Shown piece by piece: positions 25,542 to 33,559 of a DNA stretch of 64,000 nucleotides (the first letter of the stretch is position 1; every line of letters begins with the position of its first letter). Source of the stretch: Amycolatopsis azurea DSM 43854. Its GTDB lineage: Bacteria; Actinomycetota; Actinomycetes; Mycobacteriales; Pseudonocardiaceae. Under the pieces are notes generated by a model. It worked only from the letters and a program-made list of their open reading frames with translations. It had not been told where the DNA came from and made no database searches. The DNA is taken from contig NZ_MUXN01000027.1 in the NCBI RefSeq assembly GCF_001995215.1, forward strand, positions 393,041 through 457,040, in the 5' to 3' direction. The translations under genes were made by a program, and so were the position numbers.

Positions 25542-25916
25542 GCCCTAGCCGTCGAACTACTCAACCATGCTCTCAAGCGGCACCGCTCCACAATCACCGA
25601 GCAGGTGAGCGAACCAGCGATGGCTTGCTCCATCGACGGCGACGAGGCGATCCAGATTGCCCCCACATCGACTGCGAAGCCCACCATCGAGATGAACGCA
25701 GAGGAACGCATGTGGGCGCGCTACCTGGCTGAACAGAACGCGGGGCGCACACCGACCGGCGCTGATCTCGACCGGATCGCAGGCACCCACAACTACGGGC
25801 GCCGCATCCTCAGGAAATGGCGCGACGAAGGACTCCTCCGGAGCACGTCCACCTCCGAAGTAGTAGTTGAAGGAAAGCATCAGACTTCGTCGGGACGCTG
25901 CGTGACGACCACGTGA
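25542..25916 (+). pseudogene. C-terminal fragment of a mobile-element protein
   Basis: An open stretch begins ALAVELLNHALKRHR directly after the IS end and runs 125 codons; it includes WARYLAEQNAGRTPTGADLDRIAGTHNYGRRILRKWRDEG. That helix-turn-helix-like tail is, to my knowledge, typical of proteins on actinomycete plasmids and integrative elements, often behind a DUF2637 membrane part. The N-terminal part is missing, so the IS probably inserted into or deleted the gene. A GTG at 25605 could start a 103-aa product. Confidence 0.5.
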
Positions 25917-26354
25917 CGTGACGGCTTTGATGCGACCGTCGACCTCATCAAAGCAGTGCTGGCGCCGTCCGCCGCAGCGGACGCGGCCGATGCGGACGGT
26001 CCCCGTCTACTCCATGGCCAAAGCGAGCGTCAACAACCTGACCCCTCGCGATGGAACTGGGACCCCTCGGGCTCACAGGGAACGCCATCGCGCCCGGCTG
26101 AACACGGACCGACATGAACGCCGCCGTCCGCGAGAATCTCGAACTGGTCGCGGAAATCGAGACGAGCGGCTACAAACTCTGACGGCATCCGAGGGTGCCC
26201 ACCGTTTGGACACCCGCGGTACGTGATTGACAGCATCGGCGCCTGTGCCGTTCGGTAGAAGAACATTTACTTTGCAGTGCAAGCATTCATCCATTCGAAC
26301 CAACGGCGCCCAGCAGAAATCACGAAGTGGTGCCGGCGAAAGGATCCTTCCCCG
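25917..26354. other. Eroded intergenic region
   Basis: About 440 bases without a clear gene. A 22-codon frame at 26114-26182 (MNAAVRENLELVAEIETSGYKL) resembles the start of a lost gene. The cupin promoter probably lies in the less GC-rich part near 26250-26310. Confidence 0.4.
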
Positions 26355-26783
26355 ATGACCGACCTCTGGCACCAGCCGCTACGACACATCCGGGGCGCCG
26401 ACCTGACCGGCGACACCAACCAGACGAGCGGGATGCGGCGGCTGGAAGCGATCTCCGGCAAGACCGTCGGATCACAGAAGGTCTGGATGGGTGAAACGCA
26501 CGTCGCGCCGGTGACCAACTCCGGTGACCACCACCACGGTGAGGCCGAGACCGCGATCTACGTCAAGTCGGGGCATCCGGTGTTCGTCTTCGCCGACGGT
26601 GACAAGGAAGTCCGGCTGGAGACCGGTCCAGGGGACTACATCTTCGTCCCACCCTACGTGCCACACCGCGAAGAGAATCCCACGGACGAAGAGGCTGTCG
26701 TCATCATCTCGCGCAGCAGCCAGGAAGGCATCGTGGTCAACCTGCCGAGCCTCTGGTCCCCAGTCGACGTTCCTGAGGACTGA
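26355..26783 (+). CDS. Cupin-domain protein
   Basis: This 142-aa single cupin has both metal-binding motifs: DHHHGEAETAIYV (motif 1, two or three histidines and a glutamate) and PPYVPHREENP (motif 2, histidine). Relatives are dioxygenases, isomerases or sugar-binding proteins, and no substrate can be assigned. The ATG at 26355 is preceded by GAAAGGATCC. The LLM oxidoreductase gene starts 3 bases after its stop, so the two form an operon. Confidence 0.85.
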   Translation: MTDLWHQPLRHIRGADLTGDTNQTSGMRRLEAISGKTVGSQKVWMGETHVAPVTNSGDHHHGEAETAIYVKSGHPVFVFADGDKEVRLETGPGDYIFVPPYVPHREENPTDEEAVVIISRSSQEGIVVNLPSLWSPVDVPED

Positions 26784-26786
26784 CTC

Positions 26787-27911
26787 GTGGCGACGACCGG
26801 CCCCGCAATCCCGCTGTCCGTACTCGACCTCGTACCGATCAGTTCCGGATCCGACACGGCGGAGGCCTTGCGCAACACCGTCGAGCTCGCCCGGGCGGCC
26901 GAACGCTTCGGCTACCACCGCTACTGGTTCGCCGAGCATCACCTTAATCCCGGCGTCGCGGGCGCGTCACCGCCGGTCTTGATCGCCCTCGTGGCCGGTG
27001 CCACCACCCGGATCCGATTGGGGTCCGCAGGGGTCCAGCTGGCGCATCGCACTCCACTGGCGGTCGTCGAGGAGTTCGGCCTCATCGACGCACTCCACCC
27101 CGGGCGGCTCGACCTCGGGCTCGGCCGCAGCGGAAAGCAACTCGTCCGCGAGTACGCCGAGACAGCCGGGTCTGCTCCGCCCGCCCAGCCGGCCAACGGT
27201 TTGCTGATCCCGGACCGGCCGGACTTCAGCGGCCTGGCCCGCTCGGCGCGGATCGGCTTGACCTTCGGGCTCCTTCAACAGCCGGGCGCCGAGTCACCCG
27301 ACTACAGCGAACAGGTCGGCGACATCCTCTCGCTGCTCGGCGGCACTTACCGATCGGCCGAAGGGCTGGAGGCGCATGCCGTACCCGGCGAAGGCTCAAG
27401 CCTCGAGATCTGGGTCCTCGGCAGCAGCGGTGGCCAGAGTGCGGCAGTGGCAGGCCGCAACTCCTTGCGCTTCGCCGCGAACTACCACGTCAGTCCTTCT
27501 GGCGTCCTCGAAGCTGTCGAGGCTTACCGGCGGGCGTTCCGGCCGTCGGCGGCGTTGCCCCGGCCGTATGTGGCCGTCTCGGCCGACGCCGTCGTCGCCG
27601 AAGACGACGCCACGGCTCGTGAACTGGCCAGTGGCTATGGGCTCTGGGTGCGCAGCATCCGCCGAGCGGAGGGCGCGATCCGCTTTCCCACCTCTGAAGA
27701 AGCCGCGGCTCACCAGTGGAGCGACGAGGACCGCGCCCTCGTCGCCGACCGTGTCGACACCCAGTTCGTCGGATCCCCCGCGACGGTGGCGGCGGGCCTG
27801 CGGCAGCTGCGGGACGCGACCGGCGCCGACGAACTCGTCGTCACCACCGTCACACACGACCACGCCGACCGTGTGCGGTCCTACGAACTCCTTGCCGAGC
27901 ACTGGCGATAG
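26787..27911 (+). CDS. LLM-class flavin-dependent oxidoreductase
   Basis: This 374-aa luciferase-family protein has the standard N-terminal barrel (LSVLDLVP, RYWFAEHH, TTRIRLGSAGVQLAHRTPLAVVEEFGLIDALHPGRLDLGLGRSG) and a C-terminal FVGSPATVAAGLRQL segment. It is of the MsnO8-like group, which uses FMN and oxygen or F420; the substrate is unknown. The GTG start is 3 bases after the cupin stop. Its last 31 bases overlap the convergent peptidase gene. It is one of several LLM genes in the island. Confidence 0.88.
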   Translation: MATTGPAIPLSVLDLVPISSGSDTAEALRNTVELARAAERFGYHRYWFAEHHLNPGVAGASPPVLIALVAGATTRIRLGSAGVQLAHRTPLAVVEEFGLIDALHPGRLDLGLGRSGKQLVREYAETAGSAPPAQPANGLLIPDRPDFSGLARSARIGLTFGLLQQPGAESPDYSEQVGDILSLLGGTYRSAEGLEAHAVPGEGSSLEIWVLGSSGGQSAAVAGRNSLRFAANYHVSPSGVLEAVEAYRRAFRPSAALPRPYVAVSADAVVAEDDATARELASGYGLWVRSIRRAEGAIRFPTSEEAAAHQWSDEDRALVADRVDTQFVGSPATVAAGLRQLRDATGADELVVTTVTHDHADRVRSYELLAEHWR

Positions 27912-28939
27912 AGCTCTTCGTACGCGGCGATATGCCCCCATCCGGTGGTGACGGAGCGCGCGGAGAGCACTGCGTGGACGATGGCGCGGGCGAAGGTGCT
28001 CGACGCCGCCTCGAACAGTTCGGGAGTCGCTCCGGTGGGTGTCGCTCCTGTCGCGACCGCGAAGATCGTGTCGCCGTCCGACACTCCGTGCGCGGGGCGG
28101 ACCGCTACAGCCAAGCCGTCCTGGGCCGCGCCCGCGAAGCGATAGGCCTCACCGGAGCCGAGGGTCGCGCTGGTCGCGACCACACCGATCACCGTATTGA
28201 GCGGTGTCCGGACAGCGCGTTCCCGCGCCGAAGCCGCGAGACGCTCACTCGCCGCGGCCAAGGCGTCCGGGCTCGGTGTGGTGAGGGCGAACTCCGCCCA
28301 GGGCACGGCTGCGCCACCTCGGCGCCGGGCGGTCGCACCCAGCGGGAAGCCGTAAGGCAGACCGCTCGCGGGGTCGACCGCGGGGTGGTGGGAGTTCAGC
28401 GCGACGAGGGCGGCGACGATCGTGCCGTCCGGCAGCACCGCGCTCGCGGTCCCGATACCGCCCTTCATCTCCGCGCTCACGGCACCGGTGCCGGCGCCGA
28501 CGTTTCCCTGTTCGACAGCGCCCACGCCGACGGCCGCGGCGAGGACGGCCTCAGTACCCAGTTCAGCGTGCGGCCGGGCGTGGAAATCCCCGCCGCGTCC
28601 GAGGTCGAACAGCGCGGCGACGGGCACCACGGCCGTCGCGTCCGGGCGGTTCTCGGTCAGCCAATCCAGGACTCCCCCTGCTGCAGCGAGGCCGTAGGCA
28701 CTGCCGCCGGTGAGGGTGATCGCGCCGACCTGGGGAACGGGATGCCGCGGGTTGAGCGCCGCCGTGTCGCGAGTGGCCGGGCCTCCACCGCGCACTTCGA
28801 CGGAGGTGACCGCGCCCGGCGGCACCAGGACCACGGTCGTGCCGGTCAGCGCGCCCTGCCCGGCACGGGTGGCGTGCCCGACGCGGACACCCGGGACGTC
28901 GGTCAGCGCGTTGTGCTCGCCCGCGATGTCAGAAGCCAT
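27881..28939 (-). CDS. P1 family (DmpA/S58-type) aminopeptidase-like protein
   Basis: This 352-aa protein matches the DmpA/Rv1333-like family, with TDVPGVRVGHAT near the start, TGGSAYGLAAAGGVLDWL, KGGIGTASAVL and NTVIGVVATSATL. Relatives mature by self-cleavage before a Thr or Ser nucleophile; the LN-TVIGVVAT segment fits that site. They hydrolyse N-terminal or beta-amino acyl bonds. The ATG at 28939 overlaps the end of the monooxygenase fragment upstream by 11 bases, suggesting it was once coupled to it. Confidence 0.88.
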   Translation of the reverse strand: MASDIAGEHNALTDVPGVRVGHATRAGQGALTGTTVVLVPPGAVTSVEVRGGGPATRDTAALNPRHPVPQVGAITLTGGSAYGLAAAGGVLDWLTENRPDATAVVPVAALFDLGRGGDFHARPHAELGTEAVLAAAVGVGAVEQGNVGAGTGAVSAEMKGGIGTASAVLPDGTIVAALVALNSHHPAVDPASGLPYGFPLGATARRRGGAAVPWAEFALTTPSPDALAAASERLAASARERAVRTPLNTVIGVVATSATLGSGEAYRFAGAAQDGLAVAVRPAHGVSDGDTIFAVATGATPTGATPELFEAASSTFARAIVHAVLSARSVTTGWGHIAAYEELYRQCSARSS

Positions 28940-29555
28940 GAGCTGGTCCGTATCTCGAGGTCGGCCGGGGAAGGCCGAGATGGTCACGCAAGGTGGTTCC
29001 CTCATATCTCGTCCGGAACAGGCCCCGGCGGCGCAAGAGGGGCAGGACCAGCTGGACGAAGTCGTCGAGAGTACCCGGCAGATAAGGAAACACGAGCGTG
29101 AACCCGTCGGCCGCCGGCGCGGTGAACCAGCGCTCGATGTGGTCGGCGATCTCCAACGGCGAGCCGACGACAGTGCTGGTGTCGTCGTTGATTTCCGCGG
29201 CCAACTGCCGGATCGTCGAGCCACGTTCGCGCGCACGGAGATAGACCTCGAGCCGGGTGCTTTTCGACTGGTTGGACTCGGGAAGATCCGGCAGGGGCCC
29301 GTCGAGCGGGAAACCGGTGAGGTCGAAACCGCCGAGCAGATAGCCCAGATGGGCCAAGGCCACCTGGGGCGGCATCAGCCCGCGCAGCGCGTCGCGTTTC
29401 GCCTCGGCGGCGGCGCGTGTCTCCCCGGTGATGACCGAAAGGGCGGGAAAGACCTTGAGTTCGTCCGGATTCCGGCCGAACGCCGCGGCCCTCTCCTTGA
29501 TCTCCGCGTAGAACTCGGTGGCACGGGCCAGATCGCGCTGTCCCGAGAAGACGAC
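28929..29555 (-). pseudogene. 3' part of an NtaA/SnaA/DszA-type FMN monooxygenase gene
   Basis: The remaining frame gives VVFSGQRDLARATEFY, NPDELKVFPALSVITGE, a DLTGFPLDGPLPDL block and the C-terminal DGFTLVFPYLPGTLDDFV, all typical of the final 200 residues of this two-component monooxygenase family (about 440 aa when complete). The first half is missing. At about 29555-29560 the sequence changes into an ABC binding-protein gene in another frame, so a deletion joined two genes. DszA-like enzymes open sulfone rings, which matches the sulfur theme. Confidence 0.85.
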
Positions 29556-29559
29556 TCGC

Positions 29560-29979
29560 GCTCGAACCGGTCGTCTTGGCCTTGTTCGCGACGATGTCGT
29601 CGAAGTTGTCCTTGACCACCTGGGCGGTCAGCGGAGTGCCGTCGGAGAACGTGACTCCGGGCCGCAGCTTCAGCGTGAACTCGGTGGCGTCGGTGTTGGC
29701 CTCGTAGGAATCGGCGAGCCACGGCACGGCCTTCTTCGCGGCGGGGTCGAGCGCCAGCAGCGAATCGACGACGGGCCTGGCGACCTCGCGCACGAGCGGC
29801 GTGACCGCGCGGGGGTTGAGGCTCACCGGGTCGCCACCGAGCGCGATCGTCAGCGTCCCGCCGGGCTTCGGTGGCCCCCCGGCGTCGGAGCCACCGGCGG
29901 CGGAGCCGCTCCCGCAGGCGGTGAGCAGCAGGGCTCCCGCCGCGATCACCGTCGCGAGCCGCGACCTTCTGTTGAACAT
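29560..29979 (-). pseudogene. 5' part of a peptide/nickel-type ABC substrate-binding protein gene
   Basis: The gene starts normally at 29979 (MFNRRSRL, GAGGAGAAG upstream), with a lipoprotein signal and lipobox LLTAC, then GGTLTIALGGDPVSLNPRAVTP and FTLKLRPGVTFSDGTPLTAQVV as in OppA/DppA. After about 140 residues, near NKAKTTGSS, it is cut and fused out of frame to the monooxygenase remnant. The remaining three-quarters are absent, so the transporter encoded upstream has no binding protein here. Confidence 0.87.
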
Positions 29980-30009
29980 TTCGGTGCTTCTCCTCGGTTT
30001 CACGGCCGT

Positions 30010-31656
30010 TCAGTGACGGCCTGGGATGGCGGCGAGCAACTCCCGTGTGTAGGTGTGCCCGGCGTCGGCGAAGATCCGCGCAGTGGGGCCGGTCTCGACG
30101 AGCCGTCCCCGGTGCAGGACACCCACGTAGTCCGCGAAATGCCGGACCACGGCCAGGTCGTGGGAAATGAACAGGTAGCTCACGCCCAGTTCGGCCTGCA
30201 CCGCGGCGAGCAGGTCGAGGATCTGCGCCTGGATCGACACGTCGAGGGCGGAGACCGGCTCGTCGCAGACGACGAGTTCCGGGTTGAGCACCAGCGCCCT
30301 GGCGATCGCGACCCGCTGACGCTGCCCACCGGACAGCTCGCCGGGACGGCGACGCAGCGCCGCGGACGGCAACGCGACCAGGTCGGTCAATTCCGCGGCC
30401 CGGCGCCGTCGCTGGGAACGGGTACCGAGGCCGTACGACGCCAGCGGGTCGGCCACGATCTGTTCGACCGTGCGCCGGGGATCCAGCGACGCGAACGGGT
30501 TCTGGTGAACGATCTGCACGCGCCGCCGCACCGCCCGCAGCTCCGCGCCGCGCGCCCTGGTGATGTCCTTTCCGCCGAGCAGCACCCGGCCCGCGGTCGG
30601 CGCGGCCAGACTCAGCACCAGTCTGGCGATCGTGGACTTGCCCGAGCCGGATTCACCGACCAGGCCGAAAGTCCGGCCGGTGGGAACGCCGAAGCTCACG
30701 TCGTCCACCGCTCGGAACACCCCGGATCCCGGCAGCGGGAACTCCTTGACCAGCCCCTCGACGCGGACGAGGTCCCCGTCGCGGACAGGCGTGGTGTCCG
30801 GCCCGGCGCCGAACGGGTCACCGGACGCGCCACCGGGTCTGGTGGTCAGCTCGACCTGCCGTCGCGGGGCGTCGGCGAGGCTGGGGGCGGCCTCGATGAG
30901 CGCTTTCGTATACGGATCACGGGGATCGGTGAGGACTTCGCCGGGTGTCCCCCGCTCCACGATCGCGCCGTCCCGCATCACGAGCAGGCGGTCCGCGCGT
31001 TCGGCCGCGACGCCGAGGTCATGGGTGATCAGCACCAGCCCGGTGCCCGTGGCCTGGATCAGCTTCCCGATGTGGTCGAGGATCCGGCGCTGGACCGTGA
31101 CGTCGAGGGCACTGGTCGGCTCGTCGGCCACGATGAGCCGGGGCCGCCCGGCGATGGCGATCGCGATCAGCGCCCGCTGCCGCATCCCCCCGGACAACTG
31201 CGCGGGGTAGCGCCGGGCTTGGATCTCCGGATCGGGCAAGCCCGCCTCGGCCAGGAGTTCCACGGCCCTCGCGCGCACGGTGCGCCGCCCGGCCGAGCCG
31301 GACAGCGACAAGGCTTCGGCGACCTGGGTCCCGATGCGCTGCACGGGATTGAGGGAAGTTCCCGGGTCCTGGGGGATCAGGGCGATCTCGCGGCCCCTCA
31401 ACGCGCGCCGGCGTCGCGGGGCCAGCGTGGTCAGCTCGGTCCCGGCGAACCCGACCCGGCCACGCGTCACGCGTGCCGACCGCGGCAGCAGGCCGAGCAC
31501 CGCGAGCGCCGTGGTCGACTTGCCGGAGCCCGACTCTCCGACGATCGCGACCGTCTCCCCCTCGTCCACGGTGAAACTCACCGAGTCCACCGCGCGCACC
31601 GGGGTACGCCGGGCGTGGTACTCGACCACGAGGTCCGCCACCTCCAGCAAGCTCAC
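30010..31656 (-). CDS. Fused dipeptide-type ABC transporter ATPase (two NBDs)
   Basis: About 548 aa containing two complete ATPase domains, as in fused DppD-DppF proteins. Domain 1 has GESGSGKSTTALAVLG, LSGGMRQRALIAIAI and a [12 protein letters not shown]alker B; domain 2 has GESGSGKSTIARLVL, LSGGQRQRVAIARAL and CDEPVSALDVS. Each ends with an oligopeptide-transporter motif (DPRDPYTKALIEA; GHTYTRELLAAIPGRH). The start at 31656 overlaps the permease stop (GTGA). It drives import through the two permeases upstream. The cognate binding protein is truncated. Confidence 0.92.
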   Translation of the reverse strand: MSLLEVADLVVEYHARRTPVRAVDSVSFTVDEGETVAIVGESGSGKSTTALAVLGLLPRSARVTRGRVGFAGTELTTLAPRRRRALRGREIALIPQDPGTSLNPVQRIGTQVAEALSLSGSAGRRTVRARAVELLAEAGLPDPEIQARRYPAQLSGGMRQRALIAIAIAGRPRLIVADEPTSALDVTVQRRILDHIGKLIQATGTGLVLITHDLGVAAERADRLLVMRDGAIVERGTPGEVLTDPRDPYTKALIEAAPSLADAPRRQVELTTRPGGASGDPFGAGPDTTPVRDGDLVRVEGLVKEFPLPGSGVFRAVDDVSFGVPTGRTFGLVGESGSGKSTIARLVLSLAAPTAGRVLLGGKDITRARGAELRAVRRRVQIVHQNPFASLDPRRTVEQIVADPLASYGLGTRSQRRRRAAELTDLVALPSAALRRRPGELSGGQRQRVAIARALVLNPELVVCDEPVSALDVSIQAQILDLLAAVQAELGVSYLFISHDLAVVRHFADYVGVLHRGRLVETGPTARIFADAGHTYTRELLAAIPGRH

Positions 31657-32504
31657 CACGGCTCACTCCCGCCCTTGTCGAACACGAGCGAAACCCGGTT
31701 GGCGGCCAGCACGGTCAGCGCCACCACCGCCCCCGGCAGCAGGGACAGCCACCAGGCGCTGCCCAGGAAGTCGCGTCCAGACGAGACCAGCGCGCCCCAC
31801 TCCGGAGTCGGCGGCTGCGTACCGAATCCCAGGAAGCTGAGCGTGGTCACGCCGAGGATCGCCATACCGAACAGCAGCAGGGTCAGCACCCACACCGGTC
31901 CCATCGCGTTCGGCAGCACATGCCGCAGCACGATCCGCGACCGCCGCGCCCCGCCGATGCGGGCCGCCTCCACGAAGTCGCTCCCGGCGATCCGGAGGAC
32001 TTCGGCGCGCATCACCCTGGCTGTGCCCGCGATCGCGGTGACCCCGATGGCGATGGCCACGTCGATGGTGCTTCCCTTGCCCAGCACCGAAACCAGCATC
32101 AGGGCCAGCAACAGTCCCGGGATCGCCAGCAGAACGTCGACCAGCCGCATGAGCGCCAGATCGACCACACCACGCAGGAACCCGGACAACAGGCCCAGCG
32201 TCACCCCGGCGCCGAGCCCGATGAGGGTCGCCAGCACCGCGGCGGGCAGGGTCCGTCCCGCGCCGTGGACGGTCTGGGCGAACAGGTCACGGCCGAGCCG
32301 GTCGGTGCCGAAAGGATGGTCAAGCGACGGCGGAAGCAGCCGGGCCGCGGTGTCGATGGCGAGCGGGTCCCCCGGCGCGAACACCGACGGGGTCACCGCC
32401 GCGACGACCACGAGCAGCAGCCAGGCCGCCGACAGCACGAGTCCGGGACGCCACGGCACGAGGAAGGTCCGTGGCCGCGCCAAGGTGGTTTCGGCGATCG
32501 CCAT
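31653..32504 (-). CDS. Peptide/nickel-type ABC permease, DppC-like
   Basis: This protein of about 283 aa has an N-terminal helix after ARPRTFLVPWRPG, the HPFGTDRLGRDLF motif characteristic of DppC/OppC, about six helices and the EAA loop (FVEAARIGGARRSRIVLRHVLPNAMGP). The start may be ATG 32504, spaced well from GGACGGGGG, or GTG 32513, which overlaps the previous stop. It forms the channel with the DppB-like subunit. Confidence 0.91.
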   Translation of the reverse strand: MAIAETTLARPRTFLVPWRPGLVLSAAWLLLVVVAAVTPSVFAPGDPLAIDTAARLLPPSLDHPFGTDRLGRDLFAQTVHGAGRTLPAAVLATLIGLGAGVTLGLLSGFLRGVVDLALMRLVDVLLAIPGLLLALMLVSVLGKGSTIDVAIAIGVTAIAGTARVMRAEVLRIAGSDFVEAARIGGARRSRIVLRHVLPNAMGPVWVLTLLLFGMAILGVTTLSFLGFGTQPPTPEWGALVSSGRDFLGSAWWLSLLPGAVVALTVLAANRVSLVFDKGGSEPW

Positions 32505-32509
32505 TCCGG

Positions 32510-33466
32510 TCACCCCCGTCCCGCGAGCGGCACCGGCCGCCGCTCGACGCCCAGCCGCGGATCCAGCACCTGGTACAGCACGTCGACGACGAGGTTGACG
32601 ACCACGAACACCAGTGCGCCCAGCAACACGACTCCTTGCACCACCGGCAGGTCCTCGAAGGACACCGCGTTCTGGGTGACCTGGCCGAGTCCGTTGCGGG
32701 AGAACACGACTTCGACCACGATCGCGCCGGTGAGCAGGCCACCGGTCAGCAGCCCGGCGATAGTCAGCGCCGGCAGCGCCGCGTTGCGCAGCACGTGCCG
32801 GACGTTCACCCGGAACGGCCCGGCGCCCTTGGCGCGCGCCACGTCCACATAGCCGCGGCCTTGTTCCTCGGTCATGCTCTTGGCCAGCACCTGGGCGATC
32901 AGGGCCGCGGGCTGCAGCGAGAGGGTGAGCGCGGGCAGCACGAGCGAGTTCCAGCCGTCGCTGCCGATCGCGGGGAAGAGGTTCCAGGAGAAGGCGAACC
33001 ACTGCAACAGCAGCAATCCCACGACGAACGACGGGACAGCCACGCCGAGCGGCGGCAGGCTCAGCAGCGTGTGCCGGAGCCAGTTCCGGCGCGTCACCGT
33101 GGCCAGGACCGCGAATCCGGTGCCGAACACCAGGCCGAGTACCAGCGCCGTGCCCGCGAGCGCGGCGGTCGGCGGCAGCGCGCCGCCGATGAGGCCGGTC
33201 ACCGGTTCACCGGACTGCAGCGAGCGGCCGAGGTCGCCCTGCAGCGCGTCGGTGAGCTTGTCCAGGTACTGCACCGGGACCGGCCGGTCGAGGCCGAGTT
33301 CGTGGCGCAGCCGGTCGAGCTGTTCCGGCGTGACGCTGTTGGTCGGGCCCGCCATGATCGCGGCCGGGTCGCCGGGCAGCGCGAACAGCACGGCGAACGA
33401 GAGCGTGTAGGCCGCCCAGAGCACGAAAACGCCCTGCAGCACTCTCCCGAGCAAATACCGCCCCAT
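32510..33466 (-). CDS. Peptide/nickel-type ABC permease, DppB-like
   Basis: This 318-aa protein starts MGRYLLGRVLQGVFVLWAAYTLSF, the typical DppB opening, followed by the extracytoplasmic LPGDPAAIMAG stretch and the EAA loop (YVDVARAKGAGPFRVNVRHVLRNAALPAL). It is first of the surviving transporter genes; the broken binding-protein gene lies at the far end, after the ATPase. The substrate could be a peptide, glycoside or metal chelate. The nearby rhamnosidase hints at a glycoside but does not prove it. Confidence 0.91.
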   Translation of the reverse strand: MGRYLLGRVLQGVFVLWAAYTLSFAVLFALPGDPAAIMAGPTNSVTPEQLDRLRHELGLDRPVPVQYLDKLTDALQGDLGRSLQSGEPVTGLIGGALPPTAALAGTALVLGLVFGTGFAVLATVTRRNWLRHTLLSLPPLGVAVPSFVVGLLLLQWFAFSWNLFPAIGSDGWNSLVLPALTLSLQPAALIAQVLAKSMTEEQGRGYVDVARAKGAGPFRVNVRHVLRNAALPALTIAGLLTGGLLTGAIVVEVVFSRNGLGQVTQNAVSFEDLPVVQGVVLLGALVFVVVNLVVDVLYQVLDPRLGVERRPVPLAGRG

Positions 33467-33559
33467 CGATCCGAAACCTCCTCCGCCGATCGGCCGACCG
33501 GCTCCGATTAGTTCATCCGCGCTGCGGGGAAACCACGGCGAGAACCCCTGTCGGGACCC

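Noticed and set aside
25918-26226. 102-codon frame after the mobile-element remnant
   Set aside because: Its arginine-rich, low-complexity composition and lack of a ribosome site or family indicate chance coding in high-GC DNA.
29518-32598. Open reading frame of 1026 codons on the plus strand
   Set aside because: It lies opposite well-supported ABC transporter genes and shows no family resemblance.
30010-33466. Nickel uptake system
   Set aside because: The subunits match the broad peptide/nickel family. With the binding protein truncated and glycoside and sulfur genes around, nickel specificity cannot be supported.
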